Below the pieces are notes generated by a model. It did not search any database, was not told the DNA's origin, and saw only the letters and a program-made list of their open reading frames with translations. The position numbers were made by a program, and so were the translations under genes. Below are positions 17,529 to 25,759 of a stretch of 64,000 bases of DNA, piece by piece. Source of the stretch: Cognatiluteimonas weifangensis (lineage in GTDB: Bacteria; Pseudomonadota; Gammaproteobacteria; Xanthomonadales; Xanthomonadaceae). Each line of letters starts with the position of its first letter. Position 1 is the stretch's first letter. The DNA lies in the NCBI RefSeq assembly GCF_003416885.1, contig NZ_QVPD01000007.1, forward strand, positions 75,039 through 139,038. The letters run 5' to 3'.

Positions 17529-17735
17529 CTAGTGCAGGATGAGCTTCACCAGTATTCCTGCAGGGAACTCGCGCTCTGCCAGCAGAAAGCCATCAAGCCC
17601 CGCAGGCCGTCCACCACGGACGATGCCGGAATGCGGAAGGTACTGTTCCCCGCCGGCTTCAAGCGGAGCGGAAAGACTCGCGACCTGGACGAGCGTCCCG
17701 TCGAGCGTCCCGCCGACAAGCATTGCGCGTTGCAT
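17529..17735 (-). CDS. small hypothetical protein, likely element cargo
   Basis: A 68-residue frame starting MQRAMLVGGTLDGTLV. The GGTLDGTLV start followed by GGEQYLPHS resembles short proteins often seen in prophages and integrative elements, but I cannot name a family. A good ribosome site, GGAGA, lies 5-6 bp before the ATG, which is the main support for it being translated. Composition is slightly less GC-rich than the neighbours. It lies between the att-like fragment and tRNA-Leu, so I take it as a surviving gene of a mostly lost element. Confidence 0.5.
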   Translation of the reverse strand: MQRAMLVGGTLDGTLVQVASLSAPLEAGGEQYLPHSGIVRGGRPAGLDGFLLAEREFPAGILVKLILH

Positions 17736-17972
17736 AGCGTTCTCCAGTGATAGGGCACCCCGATCATGGACCGCTGTGTGGACGCTTCAAGCGCATTTGT
17801 CGCGAGGGGGTCGACGGGGGCTGAAGACTCAGCCCCTGCCGTTCCGCCGCGCCACCTAGCGAGCTGTGCAAGACCCGTCGCGGTCGGAACACACCGAGCC
17901 CATTCGCGATCGCTAGGCCCCACGTCCGGCCGAATGCAAGCGAACGGATGCGGACGGTAGCGCACTGAAAAC

Positions 17973-18001
17973 AACAAAAAACCCCGCGCTAGGCGGGGTT
18001 T
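17973..18001 (-). terminator. terminator of tRNA-Leu transcript
   Basis: AAACCCCGC / GCGGGGTTT nine-base stem with a 5-nt loop and, on the minus strand, TTTTTTGTT. It lies 46 bp beyond the tRNA 3' end. Confidence 0.88.
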
Positions 18002-18046
18002 CGTGTCCATCATCCGGACGTTTGCGAACGTCAGCGGATACTCAGA

Positions 18047-18133
18047 TGGTGCCCGGGAGAGGACTCGAACCTCCACGGAGTTGCCCCCGCTAGCACCTGA
18101 AGCTAGTGCGTCTACCAATTCCGCCACCCGGGC
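18047..18133 (-). tRNA. tRNA-Leu (anticodon CAG)
   Basis: The minus strand folds into a class II tRNA of 87 nt. The acceptor stem pairs GCCCGGG with CCCGGGC, followed by ACCA encoded in the DNA. The D-loop contains TTGGTAGAC. The anticodon arm is CTAGC-TTCAGGT-GCTAG, giving anticodon CAG, which reads CUG, the dominant leucine codon in this GC-rich genome. There is a long variable arm (GGGGGCAACTCC) as expected for leucine, and the T-loop TTCGAGT. Its 3' end is repeated at 17420-17444, suggesting past use as an integration site. Confidence 0.97.
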
Positions 18134-18252
18134 GGGTGGGCGCGTATGGTGCGTTGCGGCGTGGACGTTGTCAACGGCACGTCGCGTCGCCGTCGCCACC
18201 ATGCACCGCCGAGACCGTCGCCCGGCACCGAACCGCCGCGGTCGCGCGCGAC

Positions 18253-18927
18253 TCAGTCCTGGGAACGCCGGGTCGGCGCCCGGGCGGCATTGCCGGCGTC
18301 CGCGATCCGCCACAGGTACAGGCTGGCGTAGGTGCGGTACGGGCCCCAGCACTCGCCGCGCACCGCCAGCGCCTTCGGTGCCGGCAGCGTCTCGGTCCGG
18401 TCCACCACCTGCGCGCCCTTGCGGATGCCCAGGTCGTCGGCGGGCAGCACGTCGGGACGTCCGAGGCGGAACATCAGCATCATCTCCACGGTCCAGCGGC
18501 CGATGCCGCGGATCGGCACCAGCGCCGCGACGATGGCGTCGTTGTCCATGGTCGCCATCCGCCGCAGGTCGGGAATCTCGCCGCGCGCCTCGCGCAACGC
18601 CAGGTCGCGCAGCGCCAGCAGCTTGTTGCCGGAGACGCCGCAGGCGCGGATGGTGGCGTCGTCGCAGCGCGCGAGCGTGTCGCAATGGAAGCGGTCGCTG
18701 CCGATCGCGGCCTCCACCCGGCCGACGATCGTGGCCGCGGCCTTGCCGCTGAGCTGCTGGTAGAGGATCGCGCGCGCCAGCGCATCGACCGGGTCGAACG
18801 ACTTGCGCCAGCGCGGATCGGCCGGGATCGGGCCGAGCTTCCGCATCCACGCGCCGAGCTTGCGGTCGCGCCGCGCCAGGTGCGCGAACGCCGCATCGGT
18901 GTCGAATCCGCGCGCGTGCCGGGGCAT
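18253..18927 (-). CDS. DNA-3-methyladenine glycosylase II, AlkA-like
   Basis: HhH-GPD superfamily base-excision glycosylase of 224 residues, which removes alkylated bases from DNA. ILYQQLSGKAAATIV (54-68) is the conserved first helix pair. The helix-hairpin-helix PIRGIGRWTVEMML (138-151) is followed by LPADDLGIRKG, where D165 aligns with the catalytic aspartate of AlkA. There is no FeS cysteine cluster and no N-terminal Ada-type or AlkA beta domain, so it is the short form. The gene overlaps nothing and is followed upstream by the DUF423 gene, 7 bp apart. Confidence 0.9.
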   Translation of the reverse strand: MPRHARGFDTDAAFAHLARRDRKLGAWMRKLGPIPADPRWRKSFDPVDALARAILYQQLSGKAAATIVGRVEAAIGSDRFHCDTLARCDDATIRACGVSGNKLLALRDLALREARGEIPDLRRMATMDNDAIVAALVPIRGIGRWTVEMMLMFRLGRPDVLPADDLGIRKGAQVVDRTETLPAPKALAVRGECWGPYRTYASLYLWRIADAGNAARAPTRRSQD

Positions 18928-18934
18928 GGCCGCC

Positions 18935-19300
18935 TCAGCGCCGGAACTGCTGGAACGCGTGCAGCAGCCAGCCGGCGATCATCAGGCCGCCGCCGTAGGG
19001 CACCAGGGTGGTCGGGGCGCCGATCGCGTGCGCCGCCAGCAGTCCGCCGGAGAACAGCAGCACGCCCAGCAGCAACAGGCCCAGCGCCACCTGCGCCAGC
19101 CAGCGCACCGCCAGCGGCGCCAGGGCGGCCAGGGCCACGCCGTGGGCGAAGGCGAACAGCGCGGCCTGCTGCAGCGGCGCCTGCGCCGCGCCGGTGGCCG
19201 CATGGCTGGCGTAGGCCGCCAACGCCACGCCGGCCGCGGCCAGGATCGCGCCGACGGCAGCGATCAGCTTGCGTCGCCGGGCCTGCAGTTCTGCATCCAT
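18935..19300 (-). CDS. DUF423 family membrane protein
   Basis: A 121-residue protein from the ATG at 19300, with four hydrophobic helices. LIAAVGAILAAAGVALAAYASHA at the N-terminus, then LQQAALFAFAHGVALAAL and LGVLLFSGGLLAAHAIG match the DUF423 (YgdD-like) pattern, including the HG pair in the second helix and GG in the third. Function is unknown. It sits 7 bp upstream of the AlkA-like gene on the same strand, so the two are likely co-transcribed. Confidence 0.86.
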   Translation of the reverse strand: MDAELQARRRKLIAAVGAILAAAGVALAAYASHAATGAAQAPLQQAALFAFAHGVALAALAPLAVRWLAQVALGLLLLGVLLFSGGLLAAHAIGAPTTLVPYGGGLMIAGWLLHAFQQFRR

Positions 19301-19397
19301 CGGTCGGTCTCCTCGGAAGATCGTCCCGCACAAACACGAACGCCGCGCAGGGCGCGGCGTCGGTGCGCAAGCGGGCCGGCGGGGCGGCCCGCGGCGC

Positions 19398-20513
19398 TTA
19401 CTTCAGCATCCAGTAGACCTGGTACTGGCCATCGGCGGTGAACGCCTGGTCGATGCCGTTCTTGTAGACCTCGTGCGGCAGGCCGACGGACTCCTCGCCC
19501 TGGGTCAGGGCCCAGGCGCGCAGCGCGTTGCGCACGGTCTCCAGCTCGGCCATGTAGCCGGTGTAGGACGCGGTCGCGGCGCGGCCGGCCTCGGTGCGCA
19601 CGTACTTCACCGGGCCCTGCAGCTTGAGGCCGGTGAGCGGAGCGCCGGCGGCGGGCGCCGGTGCGGCGGCCGTGCCCGACTCCTCGCCCGCGGCGGCGGC
19701 GCCGGCGCGGCGTACCGGCTGGGCGACGTCGAAGGTGTAGTTCTCGCGGCCCAGTTCGGTGGAGATGATGCGCATCGGGCCGGCGGCGACCAGGCCACTG
19801 GCGTCCATGGTGCGCCTGATCCACTCCATGTCGGCCTTCATCGCGTCCTTGATCTTCTGGTTGTTGCGCTCGATCGAGCCGGCGCTGACCACCAGCAGGT
19901 CCTCGGCCGGGACTTCGACCACCTTCAGGTCCGCAAGCTTGCTGCCCTGCACGCGGTAATCGGTGTTGGGCACCTGCGCCAGCATGTTGGTCAGGCGCTG
20001 CAGGCCCATTTCCATGTCGTCGCCGACGTGGCGGCTGACGTACAGGCCGGCGTAGCGGCCGAGCAGATCCCAGCCGTAGTCGACGTCGTAGCTCTGGGTG
20101 ATCTCGACGTTGCGGCCGCTGCGCCCGGTCGGCTTCAGGCTGAAGGTGCTGCGCTTGTTGTGGCCGCGCTGCGGGTTGACGATCGCGTAGGTCACGCTGG
20201 CGTTGGGCTCGGTGGCGACGATCTCCCAGCTGCCCTGGCCCAGCTGCGGGTTGCTGGAGTCGTAATCCAGGCGCGCGCCGACGCCGGACGCGGGGCCCGA
20301 CAGCTGCAGCTGCATGCGCGGGTCGCGCAGCACCAGCGGATTCCAGTCTTCGAAGCGACGCAGGCTGTTGAGCGTGTCGTACACGATCGTCATCTTGCGG
20401 TTGGTCTCGACCTTCTCGTCGATATGGCGGCTGGACGGCAGCACCAGCCCCACGACCAGGAACAGCGCGGTGACGATCGCCAGGGAAATCAGGATCTCGA
20501 TCAAACGGGTCAT
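19398..20513 (-). CDS. SRPBCC / effector-binding domain membrane-anchored protein
   Basis: A 371-residue protein starting MTRLIEILISLAIVTALFLVV, a single N-terminal membrane anchor. Residues about 35-190 look like a START/polyketide-cyclase (SRPBCC) domain: VETNRKMTIVYDTLNSLRRF, DYDSSNPQLGQGSWEI. The C-terminal part (YTFDVAQPVRR, then EGR-type GPVKYVRTEAGRAATASY and EVYKNGIDQ) resembles a GyrI-like effector-binding fold, with an Ala/Gly/Pro linker in between. Such SRPBCC-GyrI fusions exist in Xanthomonadaceae, but their role is not known. The start at 20513 was chosen over an upstream in-frame codon because it begins the membrane segment. Confidence 0.7.
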   Translation of the reverse strand: MTRLIEILISLAIVTALFLVVGLVLPSSRHIDEKVETNRKMTIVYDTLNSLRRFEDWNPLVLRDPRMQLQLSGPASGVGARLDYDSSNPQLGQGSWEIVATEPNASVTYAIVNPQRGHNKRSTFSLKPTGRSGRNVEITQSYDVDYGWDLLGRYAGLYVSRHVGDDMEMGLQRLTNMLAQVPNTDYRVQGSKLADLKVVEVPAEDLLVVSAGSIERNNQKIKDAMKADMEWIRRTMDASGLVAAGPMRIISTELGRENYTFDVAQPVRRAGAAAAGEESGTAAAPAPAAGAPLTGLKLQGPVKYVRTEAGRAATASYTGYMAELETVRNALRAWALTQGEESVGLPHEVYKNGIDQAFTADGQYQVYWMLK

Positions 20514-20845
20514 TACAGGGTTCTCCAGAGCCGGCCCGGCCCGGCCCGGTAGCCGGGGGCACAGACCGGCAATCGTAGCAAGAAGCCGCACCCCGGGAAT
20601 ACTTGCCGGTGACGGACGGCCCGCGCACCGCGGCTGCGATGGCGTCGCCAGCGCGCGATTCCTTGACCCGGTTCACAGCCCTCGCCCGGTGCCGGCGGCG
20701 AGGATCGCGCGCGGCGGCATGGTCGCGGCTGCCGGGGACCGGGCGGCCCCATGCCCGGTGCGCCGGACCTTGCGTCAGCGGCGAAAATCCCCGCGACGCC
20801 GCGCACGCGGTCAGCCGCCAACCCGCCCGGGCCGGCCGCCCCACG
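20514..20845. other. intergenic region, nothing recognised
   Basis: About 330 bp of GC-rich sequence between the SRPBCC-type gene and the duplicated regulator tail. Open frames on both strands lack ribosome sites and recognisable content. No RNA gene was seen. Confidence 0.4.
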
Positions 20846-20974
20846 ACCGGCGCGTGCGGCCGCCAACGCCCGCCGCGCTGCGGCGGGCGGGGGCATCGTG
20901 TCGGTCAGACCAGTTGCAGTTCGAAGGCCTTGAGCACCGCGCGGGTGCGGTCGCGCACCCCGAGCTTGGACAGG
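20846..20974 (-). repeat. near-tandem partial duplicate of the regulator 3' end (first copy)
   Basis: This 129-bp block matches 20999-21126 with three substitutions and one extra G. The matched piece spans the downstream hairpin, the stop codon and the last codons of the response regulator gene. All differences lie outside the coding part. The 24 bp between the copies are unrelated. Confidence 0.93.
20905..20974 (-). pseudogene. duplicated response-regulator tail fragment
   Basis: The fragment keeps the last 22 codons of the adjacent response regulator (ending RAVLKAFELQLV) and its stop, at 100% identity, and then breaks off at 20974 into unrelated sequence. No start codon or ribosome site precedes it, so it is not translated on its own. 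It is what is left of a duplication or of an imprecise deletion between repeats. Confidence 0.85.
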
Positions 20975-20998
20975 GTGAGCGGCCGCTGCTTGCGCGCC

Positions 20999-21126
20999 AC
21001 CGGCGCGCGCGGCCGCGAACGCCCGCCGCGCTGCGGCGGGCGGGGCATCCTGTCGGTCAGACCAGTTGCAGTTCGAAGGCCTTGAGCACCGCGCGGGTGC
21101 GGTCGCGCACCCCGAGCTTGGACAGG
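20999..21126 (-). repeat. near-tandem partial duplicate (second copy, within the regulator gene)
   Basis: Partner of 20846-20974; period 152-153 bp. It covers the true 3' end of the response regulator gene and its downstream hairpin. Confidence 0.93.
21020..21042 (-). terminator. GC hairpin after the response regulator, duplicated
   Basis: CGCCCGCCGC-GCT-GCGGCGGGCG is a perfect 10-bp stem 15 bp past the regulator stop. It lacks a proper T-run, so termination is uncertain. The same hairpin occurs in the first repeat copy. Confidence 0.4.
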
Positions 21127-21698
21127 ATGTTGGAGACGTGATTCTTGATCGTGCCCTCGGCCACGCCCAGCGAATTGGCGATCTCCTTGTTGGAGAACCC
21201 GGACGCCATCAGTCGCAGGATTTCGGTCTCGCGATCGGTCAACGGATCGGGCCGGTCGAGGCTGACGAACTCGTTGCGCATGTGCTCCAGCCCCGACAGC
21301 AGCCGTTGGGTCACCGCCGGCTGCACCAGCGAGCCGCCGGCGGCCACGGTCTGGATCGCGCCGACCAGCTGTTCCAGCGAGACGTCCTTGAGCAGGTAGC
21401 CCTTGGCCCCGGCCTTGAGCCCGGCCAGCACCAGCTGGTCGTCGTCGAAGGTGGTCAGGATGATGGTCGGCGGCAGCGCGTCGATCCGCGCCAACGCCTG
21501 CAGCGCCTCCAGCCCGGACATCGCCGGCATGCGCATGTCCATCAGCACCACGTCCGGCTTGACCTGCGGGATCAGCTCGACCGCCTGCTTGCCGTCGGCG
21601 GCCTCGGCCACCACCTCCATGCCCTCGGCCAGCGCCAGCAGCGAGCGGATGCCCTGGCGCACCAGGGTTTGATCGTCGACCAGACAGATGCGGATCAT
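21057..21698 (-). CDS. LuxR/NarL-family response regulator (DesR-like)
   Basis: Two-component response regulator of 213 residues. The receiver domain begins IRICLVDDQTLVRQG with the acidic pair D8/D9, and the phosphoacceptor aspartate lies in VVLMDMRMPAMSG (about residue 54); T in IILTTF and K in GYLLKDVS complete the site. The C-terminal LuxR helix-turn-helix is TDRETEILRLMASGFSNKEI and VAEGTIKNHVSNILSKLG. It follows the sensor kinase gene by 46 bp. The pair resembles DesK/DesR and other HisKA_3 systems. Targets are unknown; the neighbouring genes do not identify a stimulus. Confidence 0.94.
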   Translation of the reverse strand: MIRICLVDDQTLVRQGIRSLLALAEGMEVVAEAADGKQAVELIPQVKPDVVLMDMRMPAMSGLEALQALARIDALPPTIILTTFDDDQLVLAGLKAGAKGYLLKDVSLEQLVGAIQTVAAGGSLVQPAVTQRLLSGLEHMRNEFVSLDRPDPLTDRETEILRLMASGFSNKEIANSLGVAEGTIKNHVSNILSKLGVRDRTRAVLKAFELQLV

Positions 21699-21744
21699 GG
21701 CGGATTCTCCAGCAAGGGCGTTGTGCGGGGATTTGCCGACGGGG

Positions 21745-22980
21745 TCATGGCGCGGTCGCGGCGGTTTCCGGCGGATCGACGGCGTCGCACCCGGGAAGCA
21801 GGCCGCCACCGGCCAGCGGCAGGCGGACGTCGAGCCCGAAGCCGTGCCCGGGCCGGGTCTGGATGTCGACCCGGCCGCCGAACGCGGCCAGCCGTTCGCG
21901 CATCCCGCGCAGGCCGTTGCCGGCGACCGGCGCCGCGGCGCCGCGGCCGTCGTCGCGCGCCTGCAGCCGCACCTGGCCGCCATCGTAGCGGTAATGCAGG
22001 CGCAGTTCGCCCGCCTGCGCGTGGCGCACGGCGTTGGTGATGATCTCCTGGGTGCAGCGCAGCAGCACGTGCGCACGCTCCGGGTCCTCCAGCCGGAACG
22101 GCTGCGGCATCCGCATGTCGATCCGCAGCCCGGCGACGTTGTCGGCCAGCGGCAGCAGGGTCGCCGCCATGTCGATGGCGTCGTTGCTGCGCAGGCGGCT
22201 GACCGCCTCGCGCACGTCGCTGAGCAGCAGCCGCGCCAGGGTATGGGCCTGGTTGACGTGTTCCTGCGCCTTGCCCTGGACCAGGTGGCCGGCGACTTCC
22301 AGGTTCAGGCTGAGCGCGGTGAGGTGGTGGCCGAGCAGGTCGTGCAGCTCGCGGGAGATGCGCGTGCGTTCGTTGATCCGTGCGCTCTCGGCCAGCAGCG
22401 CGCGGGTGGCGCGCAGTTCGGCGTTGAGCCGGCGCTGGTCCTCGCGCGCCTGCGCCTGCTGCCGCGCCACCAGGCTGGTGACGAAGACGAAGCCGGAGAA
22501 GCCGGCGTACAGCAGCGACTGCATCAGCGCCTCGACCCAGGACATGTCGAGCCAGCGCACGTACACCGGCACCACCAGGAACTCGCTGAGCACCAGCCAG
22601 GCCACGCCCAGCGGCAGCGGCAGCAGCCACGGCAGCACGCAGGCGGCGACCATCAGCAGGATGCTGCCCAAGCCGCTGGCGCTGTAGTAGCTGATCGCCA
22701 CCGCACTGGCGGTCAGCACCAGCAGCAGCAGGTAGTCGAAGGCGCCGACCCGGCGGCCGCCCAGCGCCCGGGTTAGCCAGCCGTAGCACAGGCCGAAGGC
22801 GGCATACGCGGCCCACGCATGCCAGCCGATGCGGGCGACCGCGACCGCCTCCCCGTCCAGGCCGGCGGCCGCCTGGTCGGCCGGCAGCAGCGCCAGCAGC
22901 AGCAACGGCATGCCGATCACCGCCCAGGTGAACAGGCCGGCGTAGCGCAGCAGACGGCTATGGTTCAGGTGCGCGAACAT
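21745..22980 (-). CDS. HisKA_3 sensor histidine kinase (DesK-like)
   Basis: Membrane sensor kinase of 411 residues starting MFAHLNHSRLL at 22980 (another ATG lies 18 bp upstream). Five or six hydrophobic segments occupy residues 1-170. The dimerisation motif ISRELHDLLGHHLTALSLNL holds the phosphorylated histidine, and HATPase boxes EIITNAVRHAQA, RDDGRG and GNGLRGMRERL follow. This arrangement belongs to the short-membrane-domain kinases that pair with NarL-type regulators, as the next gene is. The membrane part may sense the bilayer or a small ligand; no periplasmic domain is present. Confidence 0.93.
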   Translation of the reverse strand: MFAHLNHSRLLRYAGLFTWAVIGMPLLLLALLPADQAAAGLDGEAVAVARIGWHAWAAYAAFGLCYGWLTRALGGRRVGAFDYLLLLVLTASAVAISYYSASGLGSILLMVAACVLPWLLPLPLGVAWLVLSEFLVVPVYVRWLDMSWVEALMQSLLYAGFSGFVFVTSLVARQQAQAREDQRRLNAELRATRALLAESARINERTRISRELHDLLGHHLTALSLNLEVAGHLVQGKAQEHVNQAHTLARLLLSDVREAVSRLRSNDAIDMAATLLPLADNVAGLRIDMRMPQPFRLEDPERAHVLLRCTQEIITNAVRHAQAGELRLHYRYDGGQVRLQARDDGRGAAAPVAGNGLRGMRERLAAFGGRVDIQTRPGHGFGLDVRLPLAGGGLLPGCDAVDPPETAATAP

Positions 22981-23152
22981 GCGGCATCTTAGGCGCAATA
23001 TGGCACCTGCGCAGTCCCACGAAAGTCATGCCGCGCAGCCCGCGCGGCCACCCCGGCACGCCCGGCCATGCGATAATCCGCGCTGGCGCAGCCTTGGGGC
23101 GTCGCTGCCGCCGGGGCCTCCTTTGCAGACCGTTTCCACGCCGGAGTCAGGA

Positions 23153-23761
23153 ATGTCGATCGTCATCCGCGACGTGCGCGAGCACGAGCTGGATTCCGTC
23201 CTTGCCCTCAACAACGCCGCCGGCCCCGCCATCCTGCCGCTCGACGCGGCCCGTCTCCGCCGTTTCCACGCCGATGCCGAGTATTTCCGCATCGCCGAGC
23301 GCGACGGCACGCTCGCCGGGTTCCTGGTCGGCTTCGGCTCGCGCGCCCGGCACGACAGCGTCAACTTCCGCTGGTTCGCCGAGCGCTACCCGGATTTCTT
23401 CTACATCGACCGCATCGTGGTCGCCAGCCGTCGCCGCGGCGGCGGCGTGGGCCGGGCGTTCTACGCCGACGTGCAGAGCTACGCCGAGTTGCGTTACCCG
23501 CAGCTGGCCTGCGAGGTGTTCCTGGACGACGGCAACGACCCGGCGCTGCTATTCCACGGCAGCTTCGGCTTCCGCGAAGTCGGCCAGCACGTGATGCCGG
23601 GCGTCGACGGCGGCCCCGGGCACCGCGCCGCAATGCTGATGAAGGAACTCTGCAGCTACCCCTGGGTGCGCGATACCTACCGCGGACACCTGCCCGAGGT
23701 CCCGTGGATCGTCGCGCCGCGCACCGCCGCCGCGCCCGTCCAGCGCGCCACGGGTACCTGA
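23153..23761 (+). CDS. GNAT-family acetyltransferase
   Basis: A 202-residue protein with a GNAT fold. DFFYIDRIVVASRRRGGGVGRAFY (about 78-101, split across strand 4 and motif A) contains the acetyl-CoA pyrophosphate loop RRRGGGVGRA. The substrate is not evident. The ATG at 23153 is preceded by GGAGTCAGGA. It ends one base before the minC start, so it appears to be the first gene of a minCDE transcript; whether this has a functional meaning is unclear. Confidence 0.9.
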   Translation: MSIVIRDVREHELDSVLALNNAAGPAILPLDAARLRRFHADAEYFRIAERDGTLAGFLVGFGSRARHDSVNFRWFAERYPDFFYIDRIVVASRRRGGGVGRAFYADVQSYAELRYPQLACEVFLDDGNDPALLFHGSFGFREVGQHVMPGVDGGPGHRAAMLMKELCSYPWVRDTYRGHLPEVPWIVAPRTAAAPVQRATGT

Positions 23762-23762
23762 C

Positions 23763-24548
23763 GTGGCGGCCGCTCGGACCGACTACGAACCCGCCGGCGA
23801 GCTCAAGATCGGCCAGGTCGGCATCGCCAACCTGCGCGTGCGCACGCTCGACGTCGACCGGCTCGCCGCGGAAATGCGCGAGCGCGTGGCGCGCGCGCCG
23901 AAGCTGTTCGCGCGCGCCGCGGTGGTGGTGGATTTCGGCGGCCTGGCGGCCACACCCGACCGTGGCGCCGCGCAGGCCCTGATCGACGCCCTGCGCGCGG
24001 CCGGCGTGCTGCCGGTGGCGCTGGCTTACGGCACCAGCGACAACGACGCGCTGGCGCAGCAGCTCGGCCTGCCGCTGCTGGCCAAGTTCCGCGCCCAGTA
24101 CGAGCGCGCCGACACCGGCGCCGCCGCGGCTGCACCTGCGCCCGCGCCCGCGCCGGCGCCCGCCAAGGCCAGCGCGCCCAAGCCGGCCGCCGTCCCGCCC
24201 CCGGCGCGCCCCGCCGGCGAGCCCGGGCTGGTGCAGACCGCACCGGTGCGCTCCGGGCAGCAGGTGTACGCCGAAAACCGCGACCTCACCGTGCTGACCG
24301 CGGTCGGCGCCGGTGCCGAGGTCATCGCCGACGGCTCGATCCACATCTACGGCGCGCTGCGCGGCCGCGCCCTGGCCGGCGCGCAGGGCCACGAAAAGGC
24401 ACGTATCTTCTGCCGGGAGTTCCACGCCGAGCTGGTCGCCGTCGCCGGCCACTACAAGGTGCTGGACGACATCCCGAAAGAGCTGCGCGGCAAGCCCGTG
24501 CAGATCTGGCTGGAGCAGCAGGAACTCAAGCTCGCCGCGCTCGACTGA
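23763..24548 (+). CDS. minC: septum site-determining protein MinC
   Basis: FtsZ-antagonist of 261 residues that stops division near the poles. The N-terminal FtsZ-binding domain (about 1-115) is linked to the C-terminal beta-helix by a low-complexity Ala/Pro/Lys stretch near residues 120-150 (alternating AP dipeptides). The C-terminal domain has the MinC signature DLTVLTAVGAGAEVIADGS and HIYGALRGRALAG, which binds MinD. It starts with GTG at 23763, directly after the acetyltransferase stop, and is followed 46 bp on by minD. Confidence 0.95.
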   Translation: MAAARTDYEPAGELKIGQVGIANLRVRTLDVDRLAAEMRERVARAPKLFARAAVVVDFGGLAATPDRGAAQALIDALRAAGVLPVALAYGTSDNDALAQQLGLPLLAKFRAQYERADTGAAAAAPAPAPAPAPAKASAPKPAAVPPPARPAGEPGLVQTAPVRSGQQVYAENRDLTVLTAVGAGAEVIADGSIHIYGALRGRALAGAQGHEKARIFCREFHAELVAVAGHYKVLDDIPKELRGKPVQIWLEQQELKLAALD

Positions 24549-24594
24549 GCCGGCGGCACCCCCTCAAGGCTGGGTCACCCCAAGGAGAAGTGTT

Positions 24595-25404
24595 TTGGCC
24601 GAGATCATCGTAGTCACGTCCGGCAAGGGCGGCGTCGGCAAGACCACCACCAGCGCGTCGCTCGCCTGCGGCCTCGCGCGCCACGGCAAGCGCGTGGCCG
24701 TGATCGACTTCGACGTCGGCTTGCGCAACCTCGACCTGATCATGGGCTGCGAGCGCCGCGTGGTGTACGACTTCGTCAACGTGATCCAGGGCGATGCCTC
24801 GCTGAAGCAGGCGCTGATCAAGGACAAGCGCTTCGACAACCTGTTCGTGCTGGCCGCCTCGCAGACCCGCGACAAGGACGCGCTGACCACCGAGGGCGTG
24901 CAGAAGGTGCTCGACGACCTCGCCGCCGACGGCTTCGACTACATCGTCTGCGATTCTCCGGCCGGGATCGAGAAAGGCGCGTTCCTGGCGATGTACTTCG
25001 CCGACCAGGCGGTGGTGGTGGTGAATCCGGAAGTCTCCTCGGTGCGCGACTCCGACCGCATCCTCGGCCTGCTGGCGTCCAAGACCCGCCGCGCCGAAGC
25101 CGGCGAGCGAGTGCAGGAGCACCTGCTGCTGACCCGCTACAGCCCCGCGCGCGTGGAAACCGGCGAGATGCTCTCGATCGGCGACGTCGAGGAGGTGCTC
25201 GGCCTGAAGACGATCGGCGTGATCCCCGAATCCGGCGACGTGCTCAACGCCTCCAACAAGGGCGAGCCGGTGATCCTGGACATGGAGTCTCTGGCCGGCC
25301 AGGCCTACGACGACGCGGTCGCGCGGCTGATGGGCGAACAGCGCCCGATGCGCTTCACCCAGGCGGAGAAGAAGGGCTTCTTCAGCAAGCTCTTCGGAGG
25401 TTGA
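24595..25404 (+). CDS. minD: septum site-determining ATPase MinD
   Basis: Membrane-cycling ATPase of 269 residues that positions MinC and oscillates with MinE. The start is a TTG at 24595 with AAGGAGAA 6 bp upstream and a normal N-terminus (MAEIIVVTSG). The deviant Walker A SGKGGVGKTT (9-18) has both signature lysines, K11 and K16. Switch I and II (DFDVGLRNLD, CDSPAGIEKGA) and the C-terminal amphipathic membrane helix (EKKGFFSKLFGG) are present. Confidence 0.97.
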   Translation: MAEIIVVTSGKGGVGKTTTSASLACGLARHGKRVAVIDFDVGLRNLDLIMGCERRVVYDFVNVIQGDASLKQALIKDKRFDNLFVLAASQTRDKDALTTEGVQKVLDDLAADGFDYIVCDSPAGIEKGAFLAMYFADQAVVVVNPEVSSVRDSDRILGLLASKTRRAEAGERVQEHLLLTRYSPARVETGEMLSIGDVEEVLGLKTIGVIPESGDVLNASNKGEPVILDMESLAGQAYDDAVARLMGEQRPMRFTQAEKKGFFSKLFGG

Positions 25405-25407
25405 GGC

Positions 25408-25671
25408 ATGGGCATGTTCGATTTCCTGAAGGCCAAGAAGAACACCGCCTCGATCGCCAAGGACCGCCTGCGCATCATCATCGCGCAGGAACGCAGCACC
25501 CACGGCGGCCGCGACTACCTGCCGCTGCTGCGGCGCGAGCTGCTCGAGGTGATCCGCAAGTACGTCAACGTCGACGTCGAGGCGGTGAAGGTGGACGTGG
25601 TCAAGGACGGCGACCAGGACGTGCTCGACATCTCGGTGTCGCTGCCCGACGATCGCGCCGCGACCGCGTGA
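25408..25671 (+). CDS. minE: cell-division topological specificity factor MinE
   Basis: An 87-residue protein, usual for MinE, 3 bp after the minD stop. It begins [14 protein letters not shown], the membrane/MinD-binding amphipathic segment, then [14 protein letters not shown], the MinD-contact helix/strand. The rest ([14 protein letters not shown]...[10 protein letters not shown]) is the dimeric topological-specificity domain. Confidence 0.97.
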   Translation: MGMFDFLKAKKNTASIAKDRLRIIIAQERSTHGGRDYLPLLRRELLEVIRKYVNVDVEAVKVDVVKDGDQDVLDISVSLPDDRAATA

Positions 25672-25759
25672 CGCGCGCCGCCCCGCGGTTGCGCCGTCCG
25701 CAGCGCCGACGTCGCGGGAGCGACGCCGGCGCGGCGCGAGTCGCGATTTCCCGCCCCGC

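Noticed and set aside
24120..24230. Ala/Pro dipeptide repeat as a separate repeat element
   Set aside because: It is the interdomain linker of MinC and stays in frame; such linkers vary in MinC proteins.
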